A stretch of 7,523 nucleotides of DNA from an uncultured Lachnospiraceae bacterium. GTDB lineage: Bacteria > Bacillota > Clostridia > Lachnospirales > Lachnospiraceae. The stretch spans positions 1 through 7,523 of the forward strand of contig CAMQOJ010000199.1 in NCBI GenBank assembly GCA_947003375.1, read 5' to 3'. Made by a program: the position numbers and the translations under genes. The notes under the pieces were generated by a model. It was given only the letters and a program-made list of their open reading frames with translations. It was not told where the DNA came from and searched no databases. Below are positions 6,028 through 7,523 of the stretch, piece after piece (position 1 is the first letter of the stretch; each line of letters starts with the position of its first letter).

Positions 6028-6093
6028 AAGCCGCGCTTCACCGGGCCGCGGCTTACATCGCCCAGGCCGGGCGGCCTGTTTTGCGCGGCCTGG
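6028..6093 (-). repeat. Cluster of GC-rich inverted repeats after the small Zn-type gene
   Basis: Arms 6028-6035 and 6047-6054 pair perfectly over 8 bp with an 11-nt loop. Next to them, 6063-6069 pairs over 7 bp with 6072-6078, and alternatively 6062-6069 pairs over 8 bp with 6086-6093. No U-tract follows on the minus strand, so they are not typical terminators. They could slow processing or partly separate expression of the two genes. Confidence 0.55.
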
Positions 6094-6099
6094 CCTTTC

Positions 6100-6348
6100 C
6101 TACAGAAGCTCCAGCGCTTCGGACTCCTCCACCGGCACCGCGAACCGGGCCGTCCATTCCTCGTAGCAGTCCTCGCACAGATCGAAATGCTGCGCCACGC
6201 CATCCCTGCGGCTGAAATACCCGAACACGGCGTCCCCGGCAAAGCAGAATTCCCTCAGATATCCGTTCTCCACCTTCAGAGGCCTGCCGCATTTGTTGCA
6301 GACCACCTTCATCAGCACTTTATCCTGTCCGTCCACGTATTTACGCAT
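6100..6348 (-). CDS. Small cysteine-rich, probably zinc-binding protein of unknown function
   Basis: An 82-residue soluble protein with two Cys pairs, CNKC (17-20) and CEDC (58-61), plus Cys35 and His54. The spacing suggests a zinc ribbon-like fold holding one metal between the two CxxC knuckles. The middle contains VENGYLREFCF and AVFGYFSRRDG, and the end (FAVPVEESEALELL) is acidic. There is no membrane segment and no catalytic motif that I recognise. The ATG at 6348 follows AAGGGAG (rc 6357-6363); the frame also opens at a GTG 25 codons upstream, but that lacks a ribosome binding site. It lies 151 bp after rimI with a likely promoter of its own (-10 at 6451-6456) and 144 bp before rnz. The function is unknown; metal binding is inferred. 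Confidence 0.82.
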   Translation of the reverse strand: MRKYVDGQDKVLMKVVCNKCGRPLKVENGYLREFCFAGDAVFGYFSRRDGVAQHFDLCEDCYEEWTARFAVPVEESEALELL

Positions 6349-6450
6349 ACTCTCTTCTCCCTTCGCATGAACCTGCCGATAACCGCTGCCAGATCCGCCG
6401 AATACCACATTTTTTCGTTCCACCTGTGGCTGTCTGGCCGACCTGTAACC

Positions 6451-6456
6451 ATTATA
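6451..6456 (-). promoter_or_regulatory. Probable -10 box of an internal promoter
   Basis: A perfect TATAAT (rc 6451-6456) lies in a short AT-rich stretch between rimI and the small Zn-type gene. No good -35 box is found at 16-18 bp, and the extended TG is absent. Initiation near 6444 would give a leader of about 96 nt. It could re-start transcription of the rnz-tsaD-ispD part of the cluster. Confidence 0.5.
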
Positions 6457-6499
6457 CTAAAAATATACATAAATGCGTGTGGTAATTGCTGTCATTTTG

Positions 6500-6949
6500 T
6501 CAGATTTTGTCCTGCCGTCGCCACATGATCACGGCATCTTCTCTGGGTCTTTCATAGAAGCCGGGACGGATTCCTTCCGATAAAAAACCGAATTTTTCAT
6601 ACATATGGATGGCCGCCGCATTGCTCACCCGCACCTCCAGGGTGAAGGCCGCAATCCGCCTCGCCTCTCCGTGGGCGATCAGCGCCTGCAGCAGCGCCTG
6701 TCCGATACCTTGGGCCCTGTAGCTTTGGGCCACCACCACATTGTCTATGTTGGCCTCCCCGCACAGCTCGGTATACCCTGCGCCACCCACGATGAGTCCG
6801 TCAACAAGCGCCACGAAATAAAAGCAGTAAGGATTCTCCAGGAGGGTCCGGAAGGACTGGGCCGACCAGGGCATGGAAAAGGTCTGTGCCTCGATGTCCG
6901 CCAGGGCCTGGATGTCCGCCTCCCGCAATTCTCTTATCTCAATCTGCAT
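6500..6949 (-). CDS. rimI: Ribosomal protein S18 alanine N-acetyltransferase
   Basis: A 149-residue GNAT acetyltransferase that moves acetyl from acetyl-CoA to the N-terminal alanine of ribosomal protein S18. The acetyl-CoA loop is YRAQGIGQALL (77-87, with Arg78, Gly81 and Gly83). The C-terminal RimI signature runs LEVRVSNAAAIHMYEKFGF (104-122) and GFYERPREDAVIMW (130-143). Glu105 and Tyr117 match the catalytic residues of the family. The length is typical for RimI. The ATG at 6949 has GGAG five bases upstream and begins the normal GNAT beta-strand; the GTG nine codons earlier is less likely. It follows tsaB, a very common arrangement in Bacillota, but here a 125-bp gap with repeats separates them. 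Confidence 0.93.
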   Translation of the reverse strand: MQIEIRELREADIQALADIEAQTFSMPWSAQSFRTLLENPYCFYFVALVDGLIVGGAGYTELCGEANIDNVVVAQSYRAQGIGQALLQALIAHGEARRIAAFTLEVRVSNAAAIHMYEKFGFLSEGIRPGFYERPREDAVIMWRRQDKI

Positions 6950-6964
6950 AAACACTCCACTATC

Positions 6965-7054
6965 TATACTGCACACCGGTTAAATTTGCAGTGCAACCCG
7001 ACTGCAGACCGCCAGCCGAAGACTCCACTGTAAATCCTGGCGGTCTGCAGTATA
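6965..7054. repeat. Palindromic, MITE-like 90-bp element between tsaB and rimI
   Basis: The ends 6965-6978 and 7041-7054 are inverted repeats matching at 13 of 14 positions (TATACTGCASACCG). They are flanked on both sides by TATC (6961-6964 and 7055-7058), a possible target-site duplication. Inside, 7001-7015 and 7037-7051 form a perfect 15-bp inverted repeat around a 21-nt spacer. No protein is encoded. It resembles a small non-autonomous or REP-type element, but the AT-rich flank makes chance duplication possible. Confidence 0.62.
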
Positions 7055-7060
7055 TATCGG

Positions 7061-7079
7061 CATAAATCCTGGATTTATG
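7061..7079. repeat. Palindrome over the tsaB stop codon
   Basis: CATAAATCC and GGATTTATG are perfect 9-bp inverted arms around a single T (7061-7079), covering the tsaB TAA stop (rc 7075-7077). The inner part TAAATCCTGG (7063-7072) also occurs as a direct repeat at 7031-7040, inside the neighbouring 90-bp element. Confidence 0.7.
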
Positions 7080-7523
7080 ACTGCTGCCTGCGCCCAGCCT
7101 CCTGCTCCGCCTGGCTTTTGCGCAGATATACGGGGATGTGCGCGGCTGCAGTCACTGTCCTGCCCTGGGAATAGTAGACTGCTCCCAGCGCCGCTATGGA
7201 AGCCGCCCGCTGTCTGTTGCTCCCCGCAGGGGCCAGAGCGTAGGGCACGCCGCAGTGTGCCCGGACGGCTTCCCTGTAGACGGGGACCCCGTCCCCCAGG
7301 AAAGTCACGGGCCTGCCCAGGGCCGTGAGCTTCTCCAGCAGCTCTTCTATGTCGATCGGAGTCTGGGGAATGACCGTGTGCAGCGCGAAGCCCTCCCCCT
7401 CCGGCAGGAATTCGCAGGCCGCGGCATATACCTGGTTCCGCCTGGCGTCCATCAGCGGACAGACCAGCCTGTCCGTCCCCCAGAGGTTCCACGCCAGCCC
7501 CTCCAGGGTGGGCACCTCTACCA
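7075..7523 (-). CDS. tsaB: TsaB, partner of TsaD in t6A synthesis, start outside the window
   Basis: About 149 C-terminal residues of a protein near 240 long. TsaB is an inactive paralogue of TsaD that forms the TsaB-TsaD heterodimer needed for t6A37 formation on tRNA. The visible part opens with VEVPTLEGLAWNLW, followed by PLMDARRNQVYAA, the hallmark 'DAR..VY' segment of the family. Then come LGDGVPVYREA and, near the end, a region ending HIPVYLRKSQAEQE, typical of the TsaB C-terminus (P-YLR). The frame continues past 7523 without an in-window start that fits; the GTG at 7515 is internal. The N-terminal ASKHA-like half cannot be assessed. rimI follows in the same direction, and tsaE probably lies beyond the right edge (inference). 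Confidence 0.93.
   Translation of the reverse strand, partial: VEVPTLEGLAWNLWGTDRLVCPLMDARRNQVYAAACEFLPEGEGFALHTVIPQTPIDIEELLEKLTALGRPVTFLGDGVPVYREAVRAHCGVPYALAPAGSNRQRAASIAALGAVYYSQGRTVTAAAHIPVYLRKSQAEQEAGRRQQS

Noticed and set aside
5943..6242. 99-codon minus-strand frame covering the gap before rnz
   Set aside because: It overlaps the small Cys-rich gene in another frame and has an Arg/Gly/Pro-rich, domain-free product.
6349..6423. N-terminal extension of the small Cys-rich protein from a GTG at 6423
   Set aside because: No ribosome binding site before it, and the residues are unlike the conserved-looking core; the ATG at 6348 has one.

Overview
The window looks like chromosomal housekeeping DNA from a fairly G+C-rich member of the Clostridia (Bacillota), most likely a Lachnospiraceae-type gut anaerobe. 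The grounds are strong purine-rich ribosome binding sites before almost every gene, tRNA-Ser genes without an encoded CCA, an ECF sigma factor followed directly by a DUF4179-like membrane partner, and a tsaB-rimI-(small Zn protein)-RNase Z-(membrane protein)-tsaD-ispD gene order. The taxon is inferred from gene content and style; no marker gene proves it.

Everything recognisable is on the minus strand, so it is read from right to left. From the right edge: the 3' part of tsaB (7075-7523, start outside the window); a 125-bp gap filled by a palindromic, MITE-like repeat; rimI (6500-6949); a small four-plus-cysteine protein (6100-6348) with a probable promoter of its own; an RNase Z-family metallo-hydrolase (5044-5955); a single-pass membrane protein of unknown function (4417-5007); tsaD (3305-4330, TTG start); ispD (2427-3188); and a good rho-independent terminator (2344-2384). 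Next come an ECF sigma factor (1658-2236) and its probable membrane-bound regulator (380-1657), joined stop-to-start. Last is a tRNA-Ser(UGA) gene with a strong promoter and phased A-tracts, followed by a tRNA-Ser(GGA) gene cut by the left edge.

The right-hand cluster has a translation theme. TsaB and TsaD belong to the t6A37 tRNA-modification machinery, RimI acetylates ribosomal protein S18, and RNase Z matures the 3' ends of CCA-less tRNAs such as the tRNA-Ser(UGA) seen here. IspD belongs to the MEP isoprenoid pathway; that pathway supplies the DMAPP used for i6A37 modification of A36-A37-A38 tRNAs, which both tRNA-Ser genes encode. This last link is inference. The sigma/DUF4179 pair is a separate signalling unit with an unknown stimulus.

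No stretch longer than 300 bases lacks a gene. I found no CRISPR array, insertion sequence with transposase, prophage gene or obvious new multi-gene system. The most unusual signals are non-coding: the 90-bp inverted-repeat element before rimI with mutually exclusive pairings, the long hairpin without a U-tract at the end of the sigma operon, the phased A-tract tRNA promoter, a duplicated ribosome binding site before ispD, and a possible short leader ORF before the sigma gene.
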